A DNA stretch of 37,251 bases, taken from contig JAEWRY010000017.1 of the NCBI GenBank assembly GCA_023459875.1, positions 1-37,251 of the forward strand, in the 5' to 3' direction. This document shows positions 1 through 8,396 of the stretch, one piece after another. Positions within the stretch are counted from its first letter, which is position 1; each line of letters begins with the position of its first letter. This DNA is from Bacillota bacterium (GTDB lineage: Bacteria; Bacillota; Clostridia; Oscillospirales; Oscillospiraceae). The position numbers and the translations under genes were made by a program. The notes under the pieces were generated by a model. It did not search any database and had not been told where the DNA came from. It worked only from the letters and a program-made list of their open reading frames with translations.

Positions 1-2141
1 ACAGCACCAGCAGCACCCCTTACCTCAATAAGGTGGCTTTCGTTCCTTACTCCAACTATACCGGCACCGTGACCATCAGCTACACCGGCTATGATACCAG
101 AGGGAGATCCTTCTCGGGTACCATCAAAATTACGGTGGTAGGCAACGATGTGGACACCGTTACCTACGAGACCGGCAAGAATGAAACCGTCGTCTTTAAC
201 GGGGACAATTTTAACTCCGTCTGCGACGACGCGGGTTATGATACCCTCAACTACATCAAGATTACCGAACTGCCCTCCGCCTCCTGCGGCAAGCTCTACT
301 ACGGCTATACCTCCTCGTCCAGCAAGGGTACCGCAGTTGTAGCCTATACCAACAGTACCTCCGGTACCAAGCTCTATTACGACACCGACAACACCCCCTA
401 TCTCGACAGGGTGGCCTTTATTCCTTACTCCAACTATACCGGCACCGTGACCATCAGATATACCGGCTACGACACCGACGGGGAATCCTTTTCGGGCACC
501 ATCAAGATCACGGTGGGAAACACCGATGTGGACACCGTCACCTATGAAACCGGCAAGAACGAAACCGTGATCTTCGACGGGAGCGACTTCAACAACGTCT
601 GCGACGACGCGGACTATGAGACCCTCGATTACATCAAGATCACCGAACTGCCCTCCGCCTCCTGCGGCAAGCTTTACTACGGCTATTCCTCCTCTTCCAG
701 CAAGGGAAGCGAGGTAAAAACGACCACCAAGCTCTACTACGATACCGACGACACCCCCTATCTCGACAAGGTGGCCTTCGTGCCGTATTCCAACTATACC
801 GGCACCGTGACCATCGGCTACACCGGCTACGATACCGACGGAGAGTCCTACTCCGGTACCCTTAAAATATCGGTTGAGGGAGGCAACGTGGACGACGTCA
901 CCTATGAAACCGGTTCCAGCGAAACCGTGGTCTTCGACGGGAGCGATTTCAACAACGTCTGCGACGACGCGGGTTACGATACCCTCGACTACATCAAGAT
1001 CGCCGCTCTGCCCTCCGCCTCCTGCGGCAAGCTCTATTACGGCTACTCCTCCTCTTCCAGCAAGGGAAGCGAGGTAAAAACGACCACCAAGCTCTATTAC
1101 GACACCGACGACACCCCCTACCTCGACAAGGTGGCCTTCGTCCCTGTCTCCGGCTATACCGGCACCGTGACCATCAAATATACCGGCTACGATACCGACG
1201 GGCAGTCTTACTCCGGCAGCATTAAAATAACGGTTGCATCCATCGGGGATATTACCTATACCACCCCTTCAAACACGAAGGTCACTTTCAACGCCAACGA
1301 TTTCAATAACATCTGCTCCGCCGCCACGAGTAAGACCCTCTCCTACGTGAAATTCACGCTGCCCCCGTCCGCGAGCGGAAAGCTGTATTACAACTACACC
1401 TCTTCGACCAACTACACCTCCGCCGTCACCGCCGGTACCTCCTACTACAAAAACTCCACGCCCTATCTGGCCAACGTTTCCTTTGTGCCCGCCTCGGGCT
1501 ACGCGGGAACCGTCAGCATCAGCTATACGGGTTATTCCTCCGGCGGTGGCTCCTATTCCGGCACGGTCAAGGTTGTTGTGACGGCCGCCTCGGCTTCCAA
1601 GTACTTTACCGACCTCAATTCTTCCTACTCCTGGGCGTCGGAAGCCATCGACTACCTTTACGAGCAGGGCGTTGTGAAGGGCACCGGGACGAAGTCCTAC
1701 AGCCCAGGCGCGAATATCACCCGCGGCGATTTCATCCTGATGCTGTACAGGGCCCTTAAGCTTACCGCCACAACGAGCGGGAACTTTACCGACGTGGCCA
1801 AGGGGAGCTATTATTACGACGCCATCGCCGTTTCCAAAGCCCTCGGCATTGCCCAGGGAAGCGGCGGGTACTTCTATCCCACCACTCCGCTCACGAGACA
1901 GGACGCCATGGCGCTTGTCTACCGCGCGATGCAGGTGAAGAAGATCTCCATCACGGCGGGCGCCAGCAGCGACCTGGCCTCCTTTACCGATAAGGGCAGC
2001 GTGTCCAGTTACGCAGCCACCGCCGTGGCCACCCTGGTCAAAGCCAAGGTCGTCGTGGGGAGCGGCGGAAAGATAAATCCCTCGGGCAATTTGACCCGCG
2101 CGGAGATGGCCGTGATTTTGTACCGCGTTTTAAAGCTGTAG
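1..2141 (+). CDS. SLH-domain surface protein with tandem repeats, 5' end outside window
   Basis: The frame is open from the first base and ends at a TAG (2139-2141). The GTG at 33 lies inside a repeat (VAFVPYSNYTG), so it is not the start. Tandem units of about 120 residues are seen: the segment beginning VAFxPxSxYTGTV recurs at 33, 411, 771, 1131 and, degenerate, 1476, giving spacings of 378, 360, 360 and 345 bases. Units contain conserved CDDA, PSASCGKLYYGY and YDTD blocks. After about position 1600 come three SLH modules, beginning KYFTDL, NFTDVA and SFTDKG, each ending in an LTR/ITR-type helix (ITRGDF, LTRQDA, LTRAEM). SLH modules bind pyruvylated secondary cell-wall polymers, so the protein is probably displayed on the surface; the function of the repeats is unknown. 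The large protein starting at 33633 is a second repeat-rich surface protein. Confidence 0.9.
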   Translation, partial: STSSTPYLNKVAFVPYSNYTGTVTISYTGYDTRGRSFSGTIKITVVGNDVDTVTYETGKNETVVFNGDNFNSVCDDAGYDTLNYIKITELPSASCGKLYYGYTSSSSKGTAVVAYTNSTSGTKLYYDTDNTPYLDRVAFIPYSNYTGTVTIRYTGYDTDGESFSGTIKITVGNTDVDTVTYETGKNETVIFDGSDFNNVCDDADYETLDYIKITELPSASCGKLYYGYSSSSSKGSEVKTTTKLYYDTDDTPYLDKVAFVPYSNYTGTVTIGYTGYDTDGESYSGTLKISVEGGNVDDVTYETGSSETVVFDGSDFNNVCDDAGYDTLDYIKIAALPSASCGKLYYGYSSSSSKGSEVKTTTKLYYDTDDTPYLDKVAFVPVSGYTGTVTIKYTGYDTDGQSYSGSIKITVASIGDITYTTPSNTKVTFNANDFNNICSAATSKTLSYVKFTLPPSASGKLYYNYTSSTNYTSAVTAGTSYYKNSTPYLANVSFVPASGYAGTVSISYTGYSSGGGSYSGTVKVVVTAASASKYFTDLNSSYSWASEAIDYLYEQGVVKGTGTKSYSPGANITRGDFILMLYRALKLTATTSGNFTDVAKGSYYYDAIAVSKALGIAQGSGGYFYPTTPLTRQDAMALVYRAMQVKKISITAGASSDLASFTDKGSVSSYAATAVATLVKAKVVVGSGGKINPSGNLTRAEMAVILYRVLKL

Positions 2142-2609
2142 CCGCTGAAAAACGAAGATAGCCGAGCAAAACCAGGCTGTCTCGAATCAGAAAGAAGTGC
2201 GAATAAACTGTCATCCTGAGCGTTAAGCGAAGGACTTATGCACCCCGATGCGCGCGCAGCAAAGATTCTTCGGCCTCCGGCCTCAGAATAACAGTCTAAA
2301 GGCGGTGTCTCAACGTTTTGAGACACCGCCTTTAGACTGTCAAAAAAGCCATTCTGGCTTTTTTGACAAAGCTCTTGCGTGCAGGACGCTGAAGGCTTAC
2401 CTGCACGAGAAGAGTCATTTCCGAGGTATACGCCCCCAGAAATGACGGATTGAACTTTATTTCCGCCGTTTCCGGCGGAAACTCTGCGAGGCTTTTTGTA
2501 CAAAATCTAGTTTTTTTACAAGCTGAATGCGGTGTCTCAATGTTTTGAGACACCGCATTTTGATCGCTTTTTAAGGTACTCCGGAGACCATGGAAGGCCT
2601 AAAGACGCA
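2142..2609. repeat. Intergenic repeat region with three strong hairpins
   Basis: This 468-base gap between two converging genes has no convincing gene. It holds the core GTCATCCTGAGCGTTAAGCG at 2210, which recurs at 19388 and (one change) at 23067. Three hairpins follow. The first has 23-base perfect arms at 2291-2313 and 2318-2340. The second has arms at 2339-2351 and 2355-2367 (GTCAAAAAAGCCA and its complement). The third has arms at 2526-2540 and 2545-2559. Hairpins one and three share the stem core GCGGTGTCTCA/TGAGACACCGC. They probably act as bidirectional terminators inside a dispersed repeat. Short ORFs across the region are by-products of the palindromes. Confidence 0.75.
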
Positions 2610-3296
2610 TTATAGGCCGCAGCTCAGGCAGGTTTCCTGGGGGGGCGTCACGCAGCCGGAATAGGGAAGGGGAAACTCCGGGATGCCGCTGGAGTAAGGC
2701 GCGATGTCGTACTGCTGGAAGTAGATTACGATGCCCTCTTCCGTGCAGTAAAAGCTGTTCTTGTTGAAGGTGCCCGCCACCAGCGCGGGGTAATTGTCAA
2801 AATAGCCGGAGGGGTCTTTCGCGATCTGTTTGTTTACTTCCGTAATGAGATAGGTCCTGCCGTTGGGCTTGCAGCCCACAAGCTGACGCAGCCTGATAAG
2901 GCCGGCGCTCTGGAGGTTCCACGTCTGGGAGTCCCTCACGGTGTTGCCGTGGGCGCCGCCCGTGTACTCGTACCGGTCGGAGTACAGGCTCAGGACGCAG
3001 GCGGAGCATAGGGTCTGCCGGTATGTAAGCATGGCTTCAAATTCCCGCACGGGAAAGTCGTTTTTCACGTCGTCCAGATACTGCTCAACCGCCATGTCGA
3101 ACAGGGTGGTCTCGCAGTAGACCTTGAAGCGGCGCGCCCTCACCGCGTAAAACCTGTTCACAACGGAAAGCTGCCTTTTGTAAAGGGGCGCCTCAAACTG
3201 CGGGTACTCGATCTGATAGCGCACCAGCGCCGTGCCGTTGAAGCTCAGCGTATTCTGAAGCAGTATTTTATTGGTCGCGACAACGCAGGGATTCAT
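2610..3296 (-). CDS. DUF3298 (RsiV-like) domain protein
   Basis: This 228-residue protein has the hallmarks of the DUF3298 family: a YEYTGGAHGN block near the middle and a C-terminal block reading IVIYFQQYDIAPYSSGIPEF. The domain is known from RsiV, the lysozyme-sensing anti-sigma factor, and from many uncharacterised clostridial proteins. There is no N-terminal membrane segment or signal peptide, so it is not a classical membrane-bound anti-sigma factor. The C-terminus ends in a cysteine-containing tail (CVTPPQETCLSCGL). The ATG at 3296 is preceded by GAGGTG at suitable spacing. It reads toward the 2142-2609 hairpin region, which may terminate it. Its role is unknown; sensing or binding at the cell surface is only a family-based guess. 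Confidence 0.75.
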   Translation of the reverse strand: MNPCVVATNKILLQNTLSFNGTALVRYQIEYPQFEAPLYKRQLSVVNRFYAVRARRFKVYCETTLFDMAVEQYLDDVKNDFPVREFEAMLTYRQTLCSACVLSLYSDRYEYTGGAHGNTVRDSQTWNLQSAGLIRLRQLVGCKPNGRTYLITEVNKQIAKDPSGYFDNYPALVAGTFNKNSFYCTEEGIVIYFQQYDIAPYSSGIPEFPLPYSGCVTPPQETCLSCGL

Positions 3297-3422
3297 AATC
3301 CGTCACCTCATATCAGCCTATGTTAAGGTGCCTGCTGGGGTGATTTGACGGAGGGCGGAACGGGAAAGTTCCCGAGGGTATATTCCCAGAAGTTATGGCT
3401 GCATCCCGCGTACGTCCATCAG

Positions 3423-3457
3423 AAAAAAGCGTCGGAGGCAGCGTTAAGCTGCCTCCG
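3423..3457 (-). terminator. Rho-independent terminator of the methyltransferase/nuclease module
   Basis: Arms at 3433-3442 and 3448-3457 (GCTGCCTCCG-type stem, 5-base loop) are followed on the minus strand by GACGC and a run of six T (3423-3428). It lies about 50 bases past the stop of the DUF262-HNH gene. Confidence 0.75.
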
Positions 3458-3504
3458 GTTAAGTTTCAAATGGCGTTTTTGCGGTTGGTTATATGGCTCA
3501 ATAG

Positions 3505-4674
3505 CTACTTGTTCCCCTTTGCCCGATTGTGCGTCTTGCAGAGCATCTGGCAATTATGAATATCAGTCGCGCCGCCCTTGCTCCAAGCTGATACATGGTC
3601 GGCGTCCATTTCTTTGAGCTCCCATAGTTTGCTTCTATTCGCATCGTGCCCAAGCGCGCAAAGCGGACAATTTGAAACGCCTTTGCTTTTCGCGTCGGCG
3701 GTCTGCCGCTTATACACGGTCTGTTTTGTCGCATCGTCGAAAACGCGGATTTCCAGCAGCTTTGTTGCGGTTTCACCGCCCAGGACATACTCGAAAATCC
3801 CGCGGCGGTTTTTTACATAAACGTCCCCGTAGAGCCTTTGGACTGCGCCGGATACTTTCGCGGGGTCATACGACCGCCCGTGAAATGTCTCATACAGCCG
3901 ACCCCATTCAAGTCCGCACATTTCGCCTTCCACGTCGCGGAACACTCCCGAAGTCCAGTCGATAACGGTGTTGAAATACGTTTTCAGTTCGTTGATAGAG
4001 CTGTTAAACCGATGTGCCGCCATATACCCTTCCGCGTCTTGCCCGTTCGGCGCCGCTGCCCAGGACAGCGCCGCCGCCAAGAACTCCTGCCTGTGTACCG
4101 AGCCCTTTACATAGGCGCTCCATTTTTGGATATTGGCGTTGCCGGAATTGCTGAACTCTGCTTTTGCCAGCGTCACAAACGGCCCGGAATAGATGGCGTT
4201 AAGCAGCTCCTGTTCGTTCAGCGGGATACCGGCAATATTAATCGTCTTGAACCACGCTTTGATTTCGCTTTCCTCGCCCTTGCAGTGGTAAACCAAAAGC
4301 GGGCTGTCCATGATTTTAGCCTGTTTGTCGGCGGGCAGAGAGCTAAACAGCTGCTCGCGCCCGTTTTCGTCGACGATGGCAAACTTACCCGTGGTGAAAC
4401 GTCCGATGGAGGTAATCCGCTGCTGTCCGTCCAGCACCTCGAACCTGTTTTCGTTTACATCGTTAAAATAGATCAAACCCAAAGGATAACCCTTGAGCAG
4501 CGATTGGATGACGGCGGCCTCTTTCTTTTCTTTGGCATATATGTAATTGCGCTGGTATTCCGGCTGGATTGTCAGCTTGCCGGACAGACCGAACAGCCCC
4601 TTGCCTTCAAGCTCGTTGTAGACGAAGCCGTCAACAACCTCACGGACAGTATATTTTTCTAGTGTGGTGTTCAT
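3505..4674 (-). CDS. DUF262 domain and HNH endonuclease protein
   Basis: The 389-residue protein begins with a DUF262-type domain: IQPEYQRNYIY near residue 37 and the signature DGQQR at 82-86. This fold is related to ParB-like and GmrSD-N domains that bind or hydrolyse nucleotides. The C-terminus is an HNH nuclease: CPLC at 336-339, the core DADH near 357-360, an asparagine near 374, and CKTH at about 379-382, giving a CxxC...CxxH zinc site around a beta-beta-alpha-metal fold. Its ATG overlaps the stop of the upstream methyltransferase gene by four bases (ATGA), so the two are probably translationally coupled. DUF262-HNH proteins are known in type IV restriction and phage defence. Pairing with a methyltransferase suggests the restriction half of a modification system. 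The target site is unknown. Confidence 0.85.
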   Translation of the reverse strand: MNTTLEKYTVREVVDGFVYNELEGKGLFGLSGKLTIQPEYQRNYIYAKEKKEAAVIQSLLKGYPLGLIYFNDVNENRFEVLDGQQRITSIGRFTTGKFAIVDENGREQLFSSLPADKQAKIMDSPLLVYHCKGEESEIKAWFKTINIAGIPLNEQELLNAIYSGPFVTLAKAEFSNSGNANIQKWSAYVKGSVHRQEFLAAALSWAAAPNGQDAEGYMAAHRFNSSINELKTYFNTVIDWTSGVFRDVEGEMCGLEWGRLYETFHGRSYDPAKVSGAVQRLYGDVYVKNRRGIFEYVLGGETATKLLEIRVFDDATKQTVYKRQTADAKSKGVSNCPLCALGHDANRSKLWELKEMDADHVSAWSKGGATDIHNCQMLCKTHNRAKGNK

Positions 4675-5864
4675 TTTCCGGCTCCTTTCTTGCGCTTGAT
4701 TAAGATACGCTTGAACCGCTGGATATAATATTTATCATCTACAATATAATAGGTTTCGTTGTCCGGCGGCGTTTCAACTTTTATCGCTGTGCCATCGTTC
4801 AATTTTGATACAAGGCTCCTTTTCCCGTTTTTATCAACTTGAACTTGCGTTGGGTAATTTTTGGTTTGCAGATGATAACTCTTTTCGTATCCAATGATTT
4901 CAAACTGTTCCGGGCAGTATTTATCAAGAAAACTAATCGGGACACCCATGACTCCGTCGTAGTCGGAGGGGATAGCGTCGGTATATGGCACCTCAATGGC
5001 GTCGTAGTTGTCGTATTTGTCGTAAGACGTCTTGTCCTTGAGTTCCTTGTGCTTGCTGAATTTCAGGTTGTCCGCCATTGTCATGAGCGGTAAGGGCTTG
5101 TGGCGCCGTCCGTGGTCAAGGTTAGAAAACCATCGTACGCCTTTTACGCTGATAAACGGTCTGCCGTCTGGGTCATAACCACAACCTGCGGCGTTCAGCG
5201 GTGTTCCTTCAGGCACATTAAACTTTCTGTCGCCGCTTGAAATACTCGGACCGAGCCAAGCTTTATTCTGCTTGATTAATGGAAAAACTTCCTTGTATGT
5301 AATGGCGTTCATGTTTCCGATGATTAAAAACTGCTTTTGCGCCTCCATAATCCAAGCCAAAAATTCACGGAACAGCGAAAACGGCGGGTTGGTGACGATA
5401 ATATCCGCCTCGCTGCGCAGTTTTTTCACCTCGTCGCTCCTGAAATCGCCGTCGCCGGACAAGTAATCCCATTTCAAATCTTCAATGTTGATTTTGCCGT
5501 CGCGGTTCACGTCTTCGCTGTCCAGCACAAAGATTTTACCGTGCGTCAGGGTTTTGTCCTCGTCGAACTTCGGGTCGTTTTTCTCAAACAGCGTGAGCTG
5601 GTATCCGGTCTTATACGTTTTGCTTTCCTGTGCGTAACTGGTGGAAATGAGTTTTTTCAGACCGTATTCATAAAAATGAAGGGCAAAAAACTTCGTAAAA
5701 TTGCTCCACTCAGGGTCGTCGCAGGGGCATAGAATGGTCTTTCCCCGGAAAACATCGGGGTCGTATTCCAAATACGCCTGCACTTCCCGCTCGATAACGT
5801 CCCATTGCGTATAAAATTCGTCGATTTTTGCGTTCTTTGCCTGCGACAAATTGCTGTTTGCCAT
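4671..5864 (-). CDS. EcoRI-type adenine-specific DNA methyltransferase
   Basis: I place the start at the ATG at 5864 (MANSNLSQAKNAK), preceded by GAGGGAG at 9 bases; an ORF extension to 5945 covers the promoter and is rejected. The 397-residue protein matches the EcoRI methyltransferase family: DEFYTQW near residue 15, a cofactor-binding segment ILCPCDDPEWSNF near 44, and the catalytic NPPF motif at about 159-162, which marks N6-adenine methylation. Near residue 118 lies a DVNRDGKINIED loop resembling an EF-hand or dockerin calcium site, followed by SGDGDFRS. The expected role is to methylate adenines in a recognition site and protect host DNA. It is first in a two-gene unit with the DUF262-HNH nuclease. 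Confidence 0.88.
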   Translation of the reverse strand: MANSNLSQAKNAKIDEFYTQWDVIEREVQAYLEYDPDVFRGKTILCPCDDPEWSNFTKFFALHFYEYGLKKLISTSYAQESKTYKTGYQLTLFEKNDPKFDEDKTLTHGKIFVLDSEDVNRDGKINIEDLKWDYLSGDGDFRSDEVKKLRSEADIIVTNPPFSLFREFLAWIMEAQKQFLIIGNMNAITYKEVFPLIKQNKAWLGPSISSGDRKFNVPEGTPLNAAGCGYDPDGRPFISVKGVRWFSNLDHGRRHKPLPLMTMADNLKFSKHKELKDKTSYDKYDNYDAIEVPYTDAIPSDYDGVMGVPISFLDKYCPEQFEIIGYEKSYHLQTKNYPTQVQVDKNGKRSLVSKLNDGTAIKVETPPDNETYYIVDDKYYIQRFKRILIKRKKGAGK

Positions 5865-5902
5865 CCTGTGACGCTCCCTCGCTTGTCGTTCTTTATCATA
5901 AA

Positions 5903-5931
5903 ATAGTATCACAGTTGCGAAATAATGGCAA
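5903..5931 (-). promoter_or_regulatory. Promoter of the methyltransferase/nuclease module
   Basis: On the minus strand TTGCCA (5926-5931) and TACTAT (5903-5908) are separated by 17 bases, with a TGa extension directly before the -10 box. Transcription would begin near 5896, upstream of the ATG at 5864. Confidence 0.65.
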
Positions 5932-5936
5932 ATATA

Positions 5937-5968
5937 AAAAAACAAGCGGTTGGTTTACTCCGCTTTCT
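5937..5968 (-). terminator. Possible short terminator after the PrsW gene
   Basis: On the minus strand AAGCGG and CCGCTT can pair across about ten bases and are followed by TTG and a run of T. The stem is only six pairs and overlaps the end of the gene, so the call is weak. Confidence 0.35.
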
Positions 5969-6875
5969 TCTCCGCCTCGCGGTATACCTGCAAAAAGCCC
6001 AGCCTCATCATCAGAAGCAGCGCGGTCCAGGAGAGGATGGTGAGCAGCACAGGCAGAAGGGGCACCGCGACGATGACCGGCTGGGCGATGGGCAAATCCC
6101 ACAGGGCGTGCATGGCAACGACGAAGGCGAACATCCCGAGAAATTTGAAATTGAGCAGCATGGAAAGGTGAAAGGGGCGGCTGCCCTTCACCCAGAGGAA
6201 GGCGGCTCCCATGAGGGCCGCCCAGGCGATATGGTTTCCCGGCGCGAAAACCGCCCGCCAGAAGATGGTGCCCAGCATGGTCGGAATGCCGTAATTCATC
6301 GCCGTCACGAGAATGTGCCCCGCGCTCTCGAAGGCGGCGAAGCCGGTCCCCACCGCGGCGCCGATGAGAAGGCCGTTTAACACATACCTGTAGTTTCTGT
6401 GATCCACCAGCAGAAGAAGGGCGAGAACCTTCGCCGTTTCCTCCACCAAACCCACGAGCAGAGGAGACTTGTAGCCGTCCACGATGGCGTAGAGGGTCAC
6501 CGAGTAGAGCAGGGAGACGATGCCCCCCTTGATGAGGTAGACGGTGGTCCGGTACAGGGAGATGTTTTTTAAAATATTCATTTCCCAGAAGAAGATGAGA
6601 AGGGAGATAGGCGTAATAAACGCGCCGAAGAAGATGAGGCCGGGCAGGAAGTTCGCGTTGCCGAAAAAGAAGGCCCCGATAAAGAAGCAGGCGAACGCCG
6701 CCAGCGACATGGTGAGCACCCGGAAAAAGAACCACGGTCTGGGCTTTTCATAAGCGCTTACCGCAAGGGGCGGCGTGGTTTCGGGGGTGCCCGCGATGAG
6801 GTCGGTTTCGATTTCTTCCGTCGAGTGCTTTTTTAGTACGTTGGAGAAGATGCCGCTGAATTTTATATTCTGCAT
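5955..6875 (-). CDS. PrsW family intramembrane protease
   Basis: I start this gene at the ATG at 6875 (MQNIKFSGIF), which has AAAGGA eight bases upstream; the longer ORF to 7229 runs through the divergent gene. The 306-residue protein has a soluble N-terminus of about 45 residues followed by eight or so hydrophobic segments. Family motifs are visible: FFWEMN near 95, the metal-site EETAK at about 145-149, a GTGFAAFES segment, and conserved histidines in APGNH and MHALWD. PrsW-type proteases cut membrane proteins; the Bacillus subtilis member cleaves anti-sigma factor RsiW at site 1, but no substrate is evident here. It is transcribed divergently from the small gene at 7063. Confidence 0.85.
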   Translation of the reverse strand: MQNIKFSGIFSNVLKKHSTEEIETDLIAGTPETTPPLAVSAYEKPRPWFFFRVLTMSLAAFACFFIGAFFFGNANFLPGLIFFGAFITPISLLIFFWEMNILKNISLYRTTVYLIKGGIVSLLYSVTLYAIVDGYKSPLLVGLVEETAKVLALLLLVDHRNYRYVLNGLLIGAAVGTGFAAFESAGHILVTAMNYGIPTMLGTIFWRAVFAPGNHIAWAALMGAAFLWVKGSRPFHLSMLLNFKFLGMFAFVVAMHALWDLPIAQPVIVAVPLLPVLLTILSWTALLLMMRLGFLQVYREAEKKAE

Positions 6876-6984
6876 GGCCGGCGTCCTTTCGGGGAAAAGA
6901 AGGTAAGGGTCTGTGTCCATATCTTTTGAGCGAAACAAAATTCTATGCAGAACAGGAGCCCCGGCCTGTCCCCGGAGATACGGG

Positions 6985-7013
6985 TTTACTTTGCGAGCGG
7001 CGGGTGGTATGAT
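6985..7013 (+). promoter_or_regulatory. Promoter upstream of the DUF2007-like gene
   Basis: TTTACT (6985-6990) and TATGAT (7008-7013) are spaced 17 bases apart with a TGg extension before the -10. A start near 7020 gives a leader of about 40 bases before the ATG at 7063 and probably serves the asparaginase operon too. Confidence 0.5.
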
Positions 7014-7062
7014 GGAACTTGAAAATACGCTGGTCGCAGATGACCGTACGGAGGGATCTGAA

Positions 7063-7317
7063 ATGTTTCCGTGGAATAGGAAAGAGGTCCTCGTCACAAA
7101 CGAGGCACAGCGGTTCGGGCTTGCTATGGGCGCGCTCCAAAAGGCGGGAATTAAATTGGAGACCAGAACTATAAATACCGGCGGCGGAAACCACAAAAGC
7201 GGCACCCTTGGCGCCTTCGGGGAAGACATGCGGCTCTCGGTCCTCTATTACATCTATGTGAAAAAGAAAGACTCGGAGCAGGCGGAATATCTCATTCGCA
7301 GCGCCGCCAAAGGATAA
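7063..7317 (+). CDS. Small DUF2007-like protein of unknown function
   Basis: The ATG at 7063 has an excellent GGAGGGA site six bases upstream, so this start is preferred over a longer ORF from 6913 that would include the promoter. The 84-residue protein begins MFPWNRKEVLVTNEAQRF and ends with a segment of the form YYIYVKKKDSEQAEYLI. The layout (a strand, a helix with a conserved 'AGI', then a Y-Y-x-Y-V-x-K-K-D hairpin) resembles the small DUF2007/signal-transducing family common in Clostridia; the match is by eye and uncertain. It has no membrane segment. The asparaginase gene follows 26 bases later and is probably co-transcribed. Confidence 0.65.
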   Translation: MFPWNRKEVLVTNEAQRFGLAMGALQKAGIKLETRTINTGGGNHKSGTLGAFGEDMRLSVLYYIYVKKKDSEQAEYLIRSAAKG

Positions 7318-7343
7318 CGATATTTTGATTCGGGACGGATGGT

Positions 7344-8378
7344 ATGAAAAAAGTATTGCTGCTCACCACCGGAGGAACCATTGCCTCCAGAACCAGCGAC
7401 GGAGGCCTCATTCCCGCGCTGGCCTCGGAGGAACTTCTACGCTATATGTCCGACCTTGGCCAGTACTACCAGATCGAGGGGCGGGATCTTTTTAATCTGG
7501 ACAGCTCCAACATCCAGGCGGAGGAGTGGCAGATGATCGCGCGGGAGGTTTACGCGGCTCTGGACGATTACGACGGCATCGTCATCACCCACGGCACCGA
7601 CACCATGGCCTACACCGCTTCCATGCTGGGCTATATGCTGCAAAACCTCAAAAAGCCGGTGGTCATCACCGGCTCCCAGGTGCCCATCGACAATCTGCTC
7701 ACCGACGCGCGCAACAACCTCTATATCGCCTTTGCCGCCGTGGACAGCGGCATTCCCGGCGTCACCATCGCCTTCAACCGCAAGATCATCTGCGGCTGCC
7801 GGGCGGTCAAGGTGCGCACCATGGGCTTCGAGGCCTTCGAGAGCGTCAACGCCCCCTGCTGGGGTGAAATCTACTCCAACGGGATGCGCTGCAACCGGGA
7901 TTATATCGTGGAGCCCGACTATCACGCCCCCACCGTTTTGAAGGACAACGTCTGCAAGGACGTGTTCCTCCTCAAGCTGATCCCCGGCACCAACCCCGAA
8001 GTTTTCGACATGCTCTCCGCCCTGCATTACCGCGGCATCGTCATCGAGACCTTCGGCCTGGGCGGCCTCCACTTCGTCCGCCGGAACCTGCTCCCCAAGC
8101 TGAGGATGCTCACCGAGAGCGGCGTTTCGGTGGTGGCGTGCAGCCAGTGCCTCTATGAGACCTCCGACTTTTCCGTCTACGAGGTGGGCCGCAAGCTCCT
8201 GGACTGCGGGATCATCCAGGGCCGCGACATGACCACCGAGGCCGCCGTCACCAAGCTGATGTGGGCCCTGGGGCAGACCGACGACCCGAAGGAGGTCCAG
8301 CGTATGTTCGCGACCGGCTACGCGGGTGAAATCGACATGGGCGCGCCTACGGGCTTCAATTCCTGCGACAGGTGCTGA
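7344..8378 (+). CDS. ansA: Type I L-asparaginase
   Basis: The 344-residue protein has both active-site signatures of bacterial asparaginases. The first is TTGGTIAS at residues 8-15, carrying the nucleophilic threonine. The second is HGTDTMAYTAS from about residue 83, with the catalytic Thr-Asp pair, followed by KPVVITGSQVP. Absence of a signal peptide and overall similarity to Escherichia coli AnsA indicate the cytoplasmic type I enzyme that hydrolyses L-asparagine to aspartate and ammonia. Length is typical for the family (about 340). It lies between the small gene at 7063 and a membrane protein gene starting 18 bases downstream, and is likely part of their operon. Confidence 0.93.
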   Translation: MKKVLLLTTGGTIASRTSDGGLIPALASEELLRYMSDLGQYYQIEGRDLFNLDSSNIQAEEWQMIAREVYAALDDYDGIVITHGTDTMAYTASMLGYMLQNLKKPVVITGSQVPIDNLLTDARNNLYIAFAAVDSGIPGVTIAFNRKIICGCRAVKVRTMGFEAFESVNAPCWGEIYSNGMRCNRDYIVEPDYHAPTVLKDNVCKDVFLLKLIPGTNPEVFDMLSALHYRGIVIETFGLGGLHFVRRNLLPKLRMLTESGVSVVACSQCLYETSDFSVYEVGRKLLDCGIIQGRDMTTEAAVTKLMWALGQTDDPKEVQRMFATGYAGEIDMGAPTGFNSCDRC

Positions 8379-8396
8379 AAAAGACGAAAGGAGACC

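Noticed and set aside
1..1500. Possible CRISPR-like direct repeats
   Set aside because: The repeats are about 360 bases long, in frame and encode protein units; there are no short spacers.
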